From the NCBI RefSeq assembly GCF_007954365.1, contig NZ_VOLO01000001.1:1116001-1180000 (forward strand): a DNA stretch of 64,000 nucleotides, given 5' to 3'. The notes beneath the pieces were generated by a model. The model did no database searches. It was not told where the DNA came from and worked only from the letters and a program-made list of their open reading frames with translations. Each line of letters begins with the position of its first letter. Position 1 is the stretch's first letter. Both the position numbers and the translations under genes were made by a program. The DNA is from Frigoribacterium sp. ACAM 257 (GTDB lineage Bacteria > Actinomycetota > Actinomycetes > Actinomycetales > Microbacteriaceae). Positions 20,299 to 27,807 of this stretch are shown piece after piece.

Positions 20299-20321
20299 CG
20301 TTGCAATCTCCCGTTGTAACG
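20299..20321 (-). promoter_or_regulatory. Inverted repeat in the rbpA leader
   Basis: cgttgcaa and ttgtaacg form an 8-bp inverted repeat with one mismatch and a 7-base spacer, 18 bases upstream of the rbpA ATG. It could be an operator or a leader hairpin; I do not recognise the binding protein. Confidence 0.35.
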
Positions 20322-20367
20322 TCAGGTCGGGTCCGCCTGTTTCATCCGAGACGGATTCACAGTCCGC

Positions 20368-21159
20368 TCACAGTGCCCTGGCAGTGGCCGCCCGCACCTC
20401 CGCGAGGGCGAGATCGGCCCTGTCGGACACGAGTCCGTGCACGCCGAGGGCGAGCAGACGGCGCATGGCGACGGGGTCGTTGACGGTCCAGACGTGGGTC
20501 TCGACGCCGATCGCCTCGAGGTCGCGGACCCGGCGACGGGTGACGACGCGGAGCGGGCCCTGCTGCTCGGGCACCTGGACGGCCCCGCAGCCACGGAGCG
20601 CGCGGGCCATCAGCCGTCGCCTGATCGGCGTGACGGGCACGGCGCCGAGGGCGACGACGGCGATCACGCCCCAGGAGGACGCCGAGGTGACGACACCGGG
20701 CAGCCCCGCCAGCACGCGTCGTCGGATGCGCTGGTCGAACGAGGTGAGCAGGACGCGGTGCTCGGCCCGTGCCCGCCGCACCGCGTCGATCGTCGGGCCG
20801 ACGGCCTCGGCGACCTTGACGTCGATGTTGAAGCGGGTCTCGGGGAACGCTGCCAGAGCCTCCTCGAGGGTGGGCATCTCGTAGCCGCCGTCGAGCTGGA
20901 CCAGTCGGACCTCGGCGATCGTCAGGTCGCGGACGGACACGTCACGACCCGCGACCCGCGAGAGGTCAGGGTCATGGCTCACCACGGCCACGCCGTCGCT
21001 CGTCGCGTGCACGTCGGTCTCGACGTAGAGCGAGCCCGCGGCGATCGCCTGGAGGAACGCCGCCGTCGTGTTCTCCGGCACCCCGATCGCGAGACCCCGG
21101 TGCGCGAGCACGCGCGGCGTCGGCCCCTCGAACCAGACGGAGGCGCGGGCCCGGCCCAC
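20368..21159 (-). CDS. Glycerophosphodiester phosphodiesterase
   Basis: A 263-residue GDPD-family TIM-barrel enzyme. The catalytic start LAHRGLAIGVPENTTAAF carries the acid/base His and metal-binding Glu; ETDVHATSDGVAVVSHDPD carries the remaining metal ligands and the second His. FNIDVK and HVWTVND are later family motifs. It hydrolyses glycerophosphodiesters to glycerol-3-phosphate and an alcohol. No signal peptide is seen, so it acts in the cytoplasm. GTG at 21159 shares its first base with the stop of the SPFH gene (TAGTG). Confidence 0.92.
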   Translation of the reverse strand: MGRARASVWFEGPTPRVLAHRGLAIGVPENTTAAFLQAIAAGSLYVETDVHATSDGVAVVSHDPDLSRVAGRDVSVRDLTIAEVRLVQLDGGYEMPTLEEALAAFPETRFNIDVKVAEAVGPTIDAVRRARAEHRVLLTSFDQRIRRRVLAGLPGVVTSASSWGVIAVVALGAVPVTPIRRRLMARALRGCGAVQVPEQQGPLRVVTRRRVRDLEAIGVETHVWTVNDPVAMRRLLALGVHGLVSDRADLALAEVRAATARAL

Positions 21160-22277
21160 TAGGGAGCTGCCGGGGGAGCGGTGGGCGGCACGTCCGTGCT
21201 GCCGTCCGACGACGTCGTGTCGGCGGCCCCCTGCGCGCCTGCCCCCGGGAGGTCGCCGGCTCCGGGGCGCGTGACCGTGGGAAAGCCGAGGTCGGGCTCG
21301 CTGCCGAGGTCGACCGTGGTCGCGAGGTCGGGCGTCTGCTCGGTCTCGGACACCTTCGTCGTGCCGCGATCGACCCAGCCGGGCGCCGACGGGTCCTTCG
21401 GGGCGAAGAACCCCGAGCCGATGCCCTTGAGCGCCTCGGTGAGCTCGCTCGGGATGATCCAGAGCTTGTTCGCCGAGCCCTCGGCCAGCTTCGGCAGGGT
21501 CTGGAGGTACTGGTAGGCGAGCAGCTTGGGGTCGGGGTCGCCCAGGTGGATCGCGTTGAAGACGGTGTCGATGGCCTCGGCCTCGCCCTGCGCACGCAGG
21601 ACCTGGGCCCGAGCCTCGCCCTCGGCGCGGAGGATGGCGGACTGGCGCGACCCCTCGGCCTCCAGGATCTGCGACTGCTTCGTGCCCTCGGCGGTGAGGA
21701 TCGCGGCACGACGGTTGCGCTCGGCACGCATCTGCTGCTCCATCGAGTCCTGGATGGAGAGGGGCGGGTCGATGGCCTTGAGCTCGACTCGCCCGACGCG
21801 GATGCCCCACTTGCCGGTGGCCTCGTCGAGGACGATGCGGAGCTGGCCGTTGATGTTGTCGCGGCTCGTCAGGGCCTCTTCGAGGTTGAGCCCGCCGACG
21901 ACGTTGCGGAGGGTCGTCGTGGTCAGCTGCTCGACCGCACCGAGGTAGTTGGCGATCTCGTAGGTGGCCGCACGGGCGTCCGTCACCTGGAAGTAGACGA
22001 CCGTGTCGATCGACACCACCAGGTTGTCCTCCGTGATGACCGGCTGCGGCGGGAACGAGACGACCTGCTCGCGCATGTCGATCAGCGGTCGGACCCGATC
22101 GATGAACGGGACGAGCAGGTTGAGCCCCGGCAGGAGGGTCTTGTGGTACTTGCCGAGCCGCTCGACGACGCCGGCGCTGGCCTGCGGGATGATCCGCACG
22201 GCTCGGAACAGCACGACGAGCACGAAGACGACGACGACTGCGACGACGACGACGGTCACGATGGTGGTGGGGTCCAT
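21159..22277 (-). CDS. SPFH/Band 7 membrane protein (stomatin/QmcA-like)
   Basis: A 372-residue protein anchored by one N-terminal helix (about 5-25), followed by the SPFH domain (about 28-190, ASAGVVERLGKYHKTLLPG, then VISIDTVVYFQVTD-type strands) and an Ala/Glu-rich coiled coil (RAEGEARAQVLRAQGEAEA). The C-terminal 70 residues are Pro/Gly/Ala-rich and disordered. Such proteins form membrane-associated rings in lipid microdomains; a partner NfeD protein is encoded 11 bp upstream, the usual arrangement. ATG 22277 is preceded by GGGAC at a reasonable distance. Confidence 0.92.
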   Translation of the reverse strand: MDPTTIVTVVVVAVVVVFVLVVLFRAVRIIPQASAGVVERLGKYHKTLLPGLNLLVPFIDRVRPLIDMREQVVSFPPQPVITEDNLVVSIDTVVYFQVTDARAATYEIANYLGAVEQLTTTTLRNVVGGLNLEEALTSRDNINGQLRIVLDEATGKWGIRVGRVELKAIDPPLSIQDSMEQQMRAERNRRAAILTAEGTKQSQILEAEGSRQSAILRAEGEARAQVLRAQGEAEAIDTVFNAIHLGDPDPKLLAYQYLQTLPKLAEGSANKLWIIPSELTEALKGIGSGFFAPKDPSAPGWVDRGTTKVSETEQTPDLATTVDLGSEPDLGFPTVTRPGAGDLPGAGAQGAADTTSSDGSTDVPPTAPPAAP

Positions 22278-22288
22278 GGTCAGTCCCT

Positions 22289-22753
22289 TCAGGCGGGGAC
22301 GACCAGGGCGGTCGACCCCTCGATGGCGGTGACGACGACCGGCGCACCGGTGTCGAGGACGATCCCGGCCGACGCCGGGGGAGAGGGGAGGAGGCGGGCG
22401 GTCCACGTCTCGCCGTTGGCGAGCTTCACCTGGCCCCCGTCCACCCCGATCGGCACGACGACGGTGCCGCGGATGCCCATGAGGGCCGCGAGGTTGCTCG
22501 GCGTGGGATCGCCGCCCTTGCCGAGGGCGCGCAACAAGGGGGGACGGACGGTGAAGAGCAACAGCACGGCGATGAGCCCCGCGACGATCACCTGGAGCCA
22601 CCACGGCGCCCCGAAGAGGCCGGCGAGCAGGCCGCCCACGCTGCCGATGGCGAGCATGAGGAACGTGAGCTCGAGCGTCGTCACCTCGATCACGACGAAG
22701 ACGAGGAGCAGCCCGATCCAGATCAGCCACGCCCACTGGGTGACGACGTCCAC
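22289..22753 (-). CDS. NfeD-like membrane protein
   Basis: A 154-residue short NfeD without the ClpP-like protease domain. It has about three or four membrane helices (8-75) followed by a small OB-fold domain (about 90-150: LMGIRGTVVVPIG, GQVKLANGETWTARL, PVVVTAIEGSTALVV). Short NfeD proteins partner SPFH proteins, as here. The GTG at 22753 has GGAGG five bases upstream. The operon NfeD-SPFH-GDPD runs leftward, divergent from the SDR gene. Confidence 0.9.
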   Translation of the reverse strand: MDVVTQWAWLIWIGLLLVFVVIEVTTLELTFLMLAIGSVGGLLAGLFGAPWWLQVIVAGLIAVLLLFTVRPPLLRALGKGGDPTPSNLAALMGIRGTVVVPIGVDGGQVKLANGETWTARLLPSPPASAGIVLDTGAPVVVTAIEGSTALVVPA

Positions 22754-22912
22754 GTCGGCCTCCTTCGCCTCGTGTGCAGCCGACCCGCTTCGTGGTCGAT
22801 GCACCGTGTCCTCGACGGTATCAGGGGCGACCGACAGCCGGACGGGGACCGATAGTCTCGAGGCGGTCCACCGCGACCCGCCGCACGCCACCACGACAGT
22901 CTGGAGCCCACC

Positions 22913-23680
22913 GTGTCCAACCCCCTCGCCGCAGGATCCCTCGCCGGCAAGCGCGCCCTCGTCACCGGCTCGTCCCGGGGCATCGGCGCCGACACGGTCG
23001 GCTACCTCGCCGAGGCCGGTGCCCGGGTGGTCGTCAACTACCGCAACAAGGAGAAGCGCGCGCTCCAGCTGGTCGGCAAGATCGAGGCCGCGGGCGGCGG
23101 GGCGATCGCCGTCGGCGCCGACCTCACCGACGCCGAGAGCCTGGACGCCATGTTCGCGCAGGTGCGCGACGCGTTCGGCGGCCTCGACGTGCTGGTCATG
23201 AACGCCTCGGGCGGCATGGAGACCGGCATGGCCGAGGACTACGCGCTCACGCTGAACCGCGACGCGCAGGTCGCCCTGCTCACGGCCGCCCTGCCGCTGA
23301 TGGCGCCCGGCTCCCGCGTCGTGTTCGTCACGAGCCACCAGGCGCACTTCATCCGCACCACGGAGACCATGCCCGAGTACCTGCCCGTCGCCCTGAGCAA
23401 GCGCGCGGGGGAGGACGCCCTGCGCGAGATGCTGCCGCAGCTCGAGGCAGCGGGCGTCGAGTTCGTCGTCGTGTCGGGCGACATGATCGAGGGCACGATC
23501 ACCGCGACGCTGCTCGAGCGCTCGAACCCGGGTGCGATCTCGTCGCGCAAGGAGAGCGCCGGCAAGCTCTACAACGTCGCCGAGTTCGCCGCCGAGGTCG
23601 CCTCGGCCGTGGTCGACCCGATCCCGGCCGACCACACGCGCTACGTCGGCGACACGAGCGACTTCGCCCCGCTGGTCTGA
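22913..23680 (+). CDS. SDR-family oxidoreductase lacking the catalytic Tyr
   Basis: A 255-residue Rossmann-fold protein. The cofactor motif TGSSRGIGADT is intact, NASGG replaces NNAG, and the catalytic Ser is probably in FVTSHQAHF. At the usual YxxxK site the sequence reads VALSKRAGED, so the Lys is kept but the Tyr is replaced by Val. Activity may therefore be altered or use a different residue (Tyr in MPEYLP is seven residues before the Lys). GTG start at 22913, about 55 bases after a TAGTCT -10-like box. Confidence 0.85.
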   Translation: MSNPLAAGSLAGKRALVTGSSRGIGADTVGYLAEAGARVVVNYRNKEKRALQLVGKIEAAGGGAIAVGADLTDAESLDAMFAQVRDAFGGLDVLVMNASGGMETGMAEDYALTLNRDAQVALLTAALPLMAPGSRVVFVTSHQAHFIRTTETMPEYLPVALSKRAGEDALREMLPQLEAAGVEFVVVSGDMIEGTITATLLERSNPGAISSRKESAGKLYNVAEFAAEVASAVVDPIPADHTRYVGDTSDFAPLV

Positions 23681-23694
23681 GACGCGGGCACCTC

Positions 23695-24150
23695 GTGACC
23701 GAGCGCGTCGTCCGTCCGACCTCCCGCCTCCTCGTGCTCGACGAGGCGGACCGCCTGCTGCTGATGATGACGACGGCGCCCGACACGAGCGGGCACTCCC
23801 GCTGGATCACGCCCGGCGGGGGAGTCGATCCGGGCGAGGACCACCCGCAGGCCGCGGTCCGAGAGCTGCTCGAGGAGACCGGGCAGGTGGTCGCCGACGT
23901 CGGCCCCGTCGTCCGCGTCGACGACTTCGAGGTGCCGTGGGACGACGCCGACCACACGCACGGCCACGCCGAGTTCTTCGTGGTGCGCCTGCCTCACTTC
24001 GACGTCGTCGAGGACGGCTGGACCGACGACGAGCGCGTCGACATCCTCGAGTCGCGCTGGTGGACGCTGGCCGAGCTGGAGGCGACGACCGAGCCGGTCG
24101 AGCCGGTCGACCTGACGACGCTGCTGCGGAACGTGCTCGCACACAGCTGA
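23695..24150 (+). CDS. NUDIX hydrolase
   Basis: A 151-residue NUDIX protein. The Nudix box is GGGVDPGEDHPQAAVRELLE, continuing ETGQ, which fits GX5EX7REUXEEXGU. VTERVVRPTSRLLVLDE forms the first strand and RWWTLAEL the last family motif. The substrate cannot be assigned; members clean up nucleoside diphosphate derivatives. GTG start at 23695, 14 bp after the SDR gene, so probably co-transcribed. The putative dif site begins 27 bp after its stop. Confidence 0.9.
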   Translation: MTERVVRPTSRLLVLDEADRLLLMMTTAPDTSGHSRWITPGGGVDPGEDHPQAAVRELLEETGQVVADVGPVVRVDDFEVPWDDADHTHGHAEFFVVRLPHFDVVEDGWTDDERVDILESRWWTLAELEATTEPVEPVDLTTLLRNVLAHS

Positions 24151-24176
24151 TCGGCCCCTCTCGAGCAGCCCGACTC

Positions 24177-24204
24177 GGCGCTGATAATGCACATTATGTC
24201 AGGT
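24177..24204 (+). other. Putative chromosome-dimer resolution site dif (XerC/XerD)
   Basis: A 28-bp site with two 11-bp arms around a 6-bp spacer: left arm GGCGCTGATAA, spacer TGCACA, right arm TTATGTCAGGT. The inner arms (ATAA and TTAT) form the expected inverted repeat. The E. coli dif arms GGTGCGCATAA and TTATGTTAAAT match at the key inner positions. It is AT-rich in very GC-rich DNA, lies in a 113-bp gap, and coincides with the switch of gene orientation and motif polarity in the window. No xerC or xerD gene is in view. An operator is the alternative. Confidence 0.78.
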
Positions 24205-24263
24205 TTCTTGTCCGTACCCCCTCCTCCCGGGCGTCCGACAGGCCACCGGTGTTCAGTCGGCGC

Positions 24264-24734
24264 ATGACCGACCACGAGACACCGGACGACGCCCACCTGC
24301 GCCCCGAGGGCGTCGACGACGCGACCGTCGCCGCACTGGGCAAGCTCTCCGAGGCGCTCGAGGTCGTCGAGCACGCCCGCGGCCTGCTCTACGGCTTCCA
24401 CAGGCTCACGGGCAAGGCCGACCTCGCCCTCGGCGAGGCGGTCGAGCTGCTTCGCGAGGCAGGCCACGACGAGCACGCCGACGCGCTCGAGCGGGACCTG
24501 GTCGGTCGCAACGTCGTCGAGGGCCGCTGGACGTTCCAGCTCGTCGAGGACTACGACGACACGTACTGGTCGGAGTTCCGGCGCAGCGAGAAGACCGTCC
24601 GCGACGCACTCGCCGGCGGCAGGCGGCACGTCTTCGAGTCCGAGATGAAGGAGGAGCGGCGCAGCCCAGGTCGACGACACCACGAGGCGCGCCCCGCCGA
24701 GCAGCACGGCTCCCCCGGCGACGACTCCCGCTGA
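24264..24734 (+). CDS. Hypothetical protein next to dif
   Basis: A 156-residue soluble protein I cannot assign. Residues 25-125 look mostly helical and well conserved in style: LSEALEVVEHARGLLYGFHRLTGKAD (amphipathic helices), then EAVELLREAGHDEHADALERDLVGRNVVEGRW and VEDYDDTYWSEFRR. The last 30 residues are basic and low in complexity. No signal peptide or membrane helix. ATG at 24264 is a reasonable start; no strong Shine-Dalgarno. Short proteins of this type occur across Actinobacteria, as far as I recall, without a known role. Confidence 0.75.
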   Translation: MTDHETPDDAHLRPEGVDDATVAALGKLSEALEVVEHARGLLYGFHRLTGKADLALGEAVELLREAGHDEHADALERDLVGRNVVEGRWTFQLVEDYDDTYWSEFRRSEKTVRDALAGGRRHVFESEMKEERRSPGRRHHEARPAEQHGSPGDDSR

Positions 24735-24793
24735 CATCCCCCAGGCCTCCTGAGAACTGCCTCCGGCGGGCCGAGGCCGGACGGGCCACCTGG

Positions 24794-24799
24794 CAGGAT
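24794..24799 (+). promoter_or_regulatory. Candidate -10 box for folE (leaderless)
   Basis: CAGGAT ends 6 bases before the ATG at 24806, the same spacing as at pafB and lnt. No Shine-Dalgarno is visible. Confidence 0.4.
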
Positions 24800-24805
24800 G
24801 GCACG

Positions 24806-25399
24806 ATGACCCCGCCCCCCGTCGACCGCCCTCGCATCGAGGCGGCGGTCGCCGAGATCCTCGCGGCCATCGGCGAGGACGGCACCCGCGAGGGCCTCCT
24901 GTCGACGCCACGACGCGTCGCCGAGGCGTACGCCGAGTTCTTCGCCGGCCTCGAGGTCGACGCCGCCGAGCTCGTCCGCTCCTCGGCCGTCGCCTCCGAT
25001 CCCGAGAAGCTCGGCGAGCTGGTGGTGGTCCGCGGCATCGCGCTCCGGTCGGTCTGCGAGCACCACCTCCTGCCCTTCGTCGGCCAGGCCCACGTCGCCT
25101 ACGTGCCTGGTGAGCGGATCGTCGGCCTCGGCACCGTCCCCCGGGTCGTCGACGCGCTGGCGTCGCGGCCCCAGCTGCAGGAGCGCCTCGGCGAGGAGAT
25201 CGCCGACGCCTTCGTCGAGGGCCTCTCCCCCACGGGCGTGCTCGTCGTCCTCGAGGCGGTGCACGGCTGCGTCACGACGCGCGGCCCGCGACAGGTCGAC
25301 AGCTCGACGATCACCGTCGCGAGTCGTGGTGCACTGGCCGAGCCTGCCGCCAGGGCCGAGGCGATCGCCCTGATCACCGCGGGAGACGGCCGTGGCTGA
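24806..25399 (+). CDS. folE: GTP cyclohydrolase I FolE
   Basis: A 197-residue type IA enzyme making 7,8-dihydroneopterin triphosphate from GTP, the first step of folate synthesis. Zinc ligands are the Cys and His of SVCEHHLLPF and the Cys of HGCVTTRG. GLGTVPRVVDALASRPQLQE and EAVHGCV are the family signatures. Length is typical. The stop overlaps folP by 8 bp, so the two are translated together. Confidence 0.95.
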   Translation: MTPPPVDRPRIEAAVAEILAAIGEDGTREGLLSTPRRVAEAYAEFFAGLEVDAAELVRSSAVASDPEKLGELVVVRGIALRSVCEHHLLPFVGQAHVAYVPGERIVGLGTVPRVVDALASRPQLQERLGEEIADAFVEGLSPTGVLVVLEAVHGCVTTRGPRQVDSSTITVASRGALAEPAARAEAIALITAGDGRG

Positions 25400-26348
25400 G
25401 CCGGGCCGTCCGCAGGCCGATCCCGCAGCCGCTGCCGCTGCCGCGACACCGTCCGTCCCGGTCTTCATCGCTCCCCCGCTGCGGATCCCCGTGCGCTCCG
25501 TCGGCCGCCGCACGTACGACTTCTCCCGGCAGGTGGCCGTGATGGCCGTCGTCAACCGCACCCCCGACTCCTTCTTCGACCAGGGCCGCACGTTCGCGCT
25601 CGACGCGGCCGTGCAGGCGGCCGTCGACGCGGCCGAGGCCGGCGCGGACTGGGTCGACATCGGCGGCGTCCCCTTCGCGCCGGGCCCCGAGCTGTCGGCC
25701 GCCGACGAGCTCGACCGGGTGCTGCCGGTCGTCCAGGCACTCGCTGCCGTGTCGGACGTCGTCATCTCGGTCGACACCTTCAGGCCCGAGGTCGCCGCCG
25801 CGGTGATCGAGGCCGGAGCAGGCGTCGTCAACGACACGACCGGGCTGCACGACCCGCGGCTCGCCGACGTCGTGGCCGACAGCGGTGCGACCCTCGTCGT
25901 GACGCACAGCCTCGCCGCCCCCCGCCGTCCGCACCCGCGGCCGCACTACGACGACGTCGCCCGCGAGGTGGTCGAGCTGCTCGCCCGGCGCGTCGACGTC
26001 GCGCTCGCCCACGGCGTCCGAGAGGAACAGATCATCGTCGACCCCGGCCACGACCTCAACAAGACGACCGTGCACACCCTCGAGCTGACCCGCCGTCTCG
26101 GCGAGGTGGCCGCGCTCGGGCACCCCGTGCTCGCGGCCGTCTCGAACAAGGACTTCGTGGGCGAGTCCCTCGACCGCGAGAAGCCCGACCGCCTCGCCGG
26201 CTCGCTGGCGGCCGCCGTCGCCAGCGTGTTCCTCGGCGCCCGCATCGTCCGGATGCACGACGCCCCCGCGGCCGTCGACGCCGCCCGCATGGTCGAGGCC
26301 ATCCTCGGCTGGCGACGACCCGTGCACGCCGTGCACAACGTCTCGTGA
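25392..26348 (+). CDS. folP: Dihydropteroate synthase FolP
   Basis: A 318-residue TIM-barrel enzyme that joins p-aminobenzoate to dihydropterin pyrophosphate. It has VAVMAVVNRTPDSFFDQG (pterin-site loop 1), GADWVDIGGVPFAPG (usual GGESTRPG loop, altered to GGVPFAPG), VSVDTF-like VISVDTFRP, and INDTTG-like VVNDTTGLHD. The altered loop 2 (no GGESTRPG) and an about 35-residue N-terminal extension resemble the DHPS2 branch seen in actinobacteria, whose DHPS activity has been questioned; true folP activity here is therefore likely but not certain. GTG start overlaps folE, and the stop overlaps the next gene by GTGA. Confidence 0.83.
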   Translation: MAEPGRPQADPAAAAAAATPSVPVFIAPPLRIPVRSVGRRTYDFSRQVAVMAVVNRTPDSFFDQGRTFALDAAVQAAVDAAEAGADWVDIGGVPFAPGPELSAADELDRVLPVVQALAAVSDVVISVDTFRPEVAAAVIEAGAGVVNDTTGLHDPRLADVVADSGATLVVTHSLAAPRRPHPRPHYDDVAREVVELLARRVDVALAHGVREEQIIVDPGHDLNKTTVHTLELTRRLGEVAALGHPVLAAVSNKDFVGESLDREKPDRLAGSLAAAVASVFLGARIVRMHDAPAAVDAARMVEAILGWRRPVHAVHNVS

Positions 26349-27115
26349 CCGGCTCGCGCGTGGTCCGAGTGGTCCCCGGAGGCCACGAGGAGGCGCCCCT
26401 CACCGACGCGGACCTGCTGGCGACGCTCTCCCCCCACGACCGCAGCCGCCCGTGCCTCAGGGTCAACTTCGTGACCACCCTGGACGGCGCCTCGACCTCT
26501 GTCGGCGTCTCCGGCTCGCTCGGCGGTCCGGCCGACGGCCGGGTCTTCGACCTGCTGAGGCGCGTGACCGACGTGGTCGTCGTCGGTGCAGGCACCGTCC
26601 GCGACGAGGGCTACGGCGCGATGCGGCTCGGCGACGACGCGGCGACCTGGCGAGAACAGGCCGGTCTCGCCCCCCAGCCCGCCTTCGCGCTCGTGTCCGG
26701 GTCCCTCCGGCTCGACCCCGAGTCGACCGTGTTCACCGAGGCGCCGGTGCGGCCGCTCGTCCTGACTACCGACCGAGCCGACCCGGGAGCGCGTCGGGCG
26801 CTCGAGCGCGTCGCCGACGTCGTGGCCTGCGGCGACGAGCGGGTCGACCCGCACCTCCTGCGCGACGCCCTGATCGAGCGCGGCCTCACGCAGATGCACT
26901 GCGAGGGCGGACCCCGCCTCTTCGGCGACCTGGTGCGGGCCGACGCCGTCGACGAGCTGTTCCTCACCCTCGCGCCGATGCTCGAGGGCGGCCACGGGCT
27001 GCGCGTCAGCCAGGGGGCCGAGGGCGACGACTCGAGCCCGCTGAGGCGCATGCGCCTCGCCCACGTCCTGCAGGACGCGGACGAGCTGCTCACCTGGTAC
27101 GTGCGCGACCGCTAG
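26345..27115 (+). CDS. RibD C-terminal-like reductase (pyrimidine reductase family)
   Basis: A 256-residue protein of the RibD_C/dihydrofolate-reductase-like fold. NADPH-site features are VNFVTTLDGASTSV, VVVGAGTVRDEGYG and CEGGPRLFGDLV. It lacks the deaminase half of RibD. The family includes riboflavin-pathway reductases and unassigned relatives. Being translationally coupled to folP (GTGA at 26345-26348), it may reduce a pterin or folate intermediate instead, but that is inference. Its stop TAG and the DhaM stop on the opposite strand share the CTAG at 27112-27115. Confidence 0.85.
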   Translation: MTGSRVVRVVPGGHEEAPLTDADLLATLSPHDRSRPCLRVNFVTTLDGASTSVGVSGSLGGPADGRVFDLLRRVTDVVVVGAGTVRDEGYGAMRLGDDAATWREQAGLAPQPAFALVSGSLRLDPESTVFTEAPVRPLVLTTDRADPGARRALERVADVVACGDERVDPHLLRDALIERGLTQMHCEGGPRLFGDLVRADAVDELFLTLAPMLEGGHGLRVSQGAEGDDSSPLRRMRLAHVLQDADELLTWYVRDR

Positions 27116-27807
27116 CCGGCAGCCCCCTCGCCGAACCCGCCCTCGATCAGCTCGACGAGGTCGTCGACGGCCTGCTGGGCGTCCGGTCCGGTGGCCATCA
27201 GCGACACGGTCGACCCGATGCCGAGCCCGAGCCCCATGATGCGGAGGAGGCTCTTCGCGTCGACGCCGTTGACGGTGACGTCGGCCTGGAACCGGGAGGC
27301 GTGGGTCACGAGCTCGGCAGCGGGCCGGGCGTGCAGGCCCGACGCGTTGACGAGCACGGCCGACCGCTCGACGGCGTCGCCGCCGCGCAGCTCGCGCTCG
27401 TCGGCGTGCGGATCGGCTACGCCCGTCGCGCTGCGGGCTGCCTCGGCGACCTGGGCCAGCGAGCCGCCGGTCTCGGCCGCGACGGCCGCGGCCACCGCTC
27501 CCTCGACGATCGGCGCGTCGACGATGACGACGCGCTCCTTCTCGGCGTCGTCGAGGAAGTCGACCGCCGTCTCCGACGTGAGCAAGGCGGAGCCGAGGTC
27601 GCAGAGCACGACGACTCCCCCGCCTCCGTCGGCGGTGCCCAGAGCTGCGGAGACGGCGTCGAAGCTGGTGCCGATGCCGCCCTCGTCGGTGCCGCCGGCG
27701 GCGACGAGGGTCGTGGTGGGCGCCATCTGACGAGCGAGCTCGACCGTGCCCTCGGCGATCTTGGAGCTGTGCGAGACGACGACGATGCCGACGGAGGCCA
27801 TGGTCAC
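27112..27807 (-). CDS. dhaM: DhaM, phosphotransferase subunit of PTS-dependent dihydroxyacetone kinase
   Basis: A 231-residue phospho-carrier. The N-terminal EIIA-Man-like domain (about 1-130) starts SVGIVVVSHSSKIAEG with the phospho-His and has VVVLCDLGSALLTSE. A HPr-like domain (about 145-228) has the phospho-His in NASGLHARPAAEL and the SLLRIMGLGLGIG helix. The truncated EI domain fused to E. coli DhaM is missing, so cytoplasmic EI must phosphorylate it. It passes phosphate to DhaL-bound ADP. GTG at 27807 overlaps the dhaL stop; ATG 27801 is an alternative start. Confidence 0.93.
   Translation of the reverse strand: MTMASVGIVVVSHSSKIAEGTVELARQMAPTTTLVAAGGTDEGGIGTSFDAVSAALGTADGGGGVVVLCDLGSALLTSETAVDFLDDAEKERVVIVDAPIVEGAVAAAVAAETGGSLAQVAEAARSATGVADPHADERELRGGDAVERSAVLVNASGLHARPAAELVTHASRFQADVTVNGVDAKSLLRIMGLGLGIGSTVSLMATGPDAQQAVDDLVELIEGGFGEGAAG

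Noticed and set aside
24184-24197. A simple operator palindrome (ataatg-ca-cattat) for the hypothetical gene at 24264.
   Set aside because: The surrounding 28 bp fits dif arms and spacer, and the position coincides with the polarity switch, so dif explains more; the operator remains an alternative.
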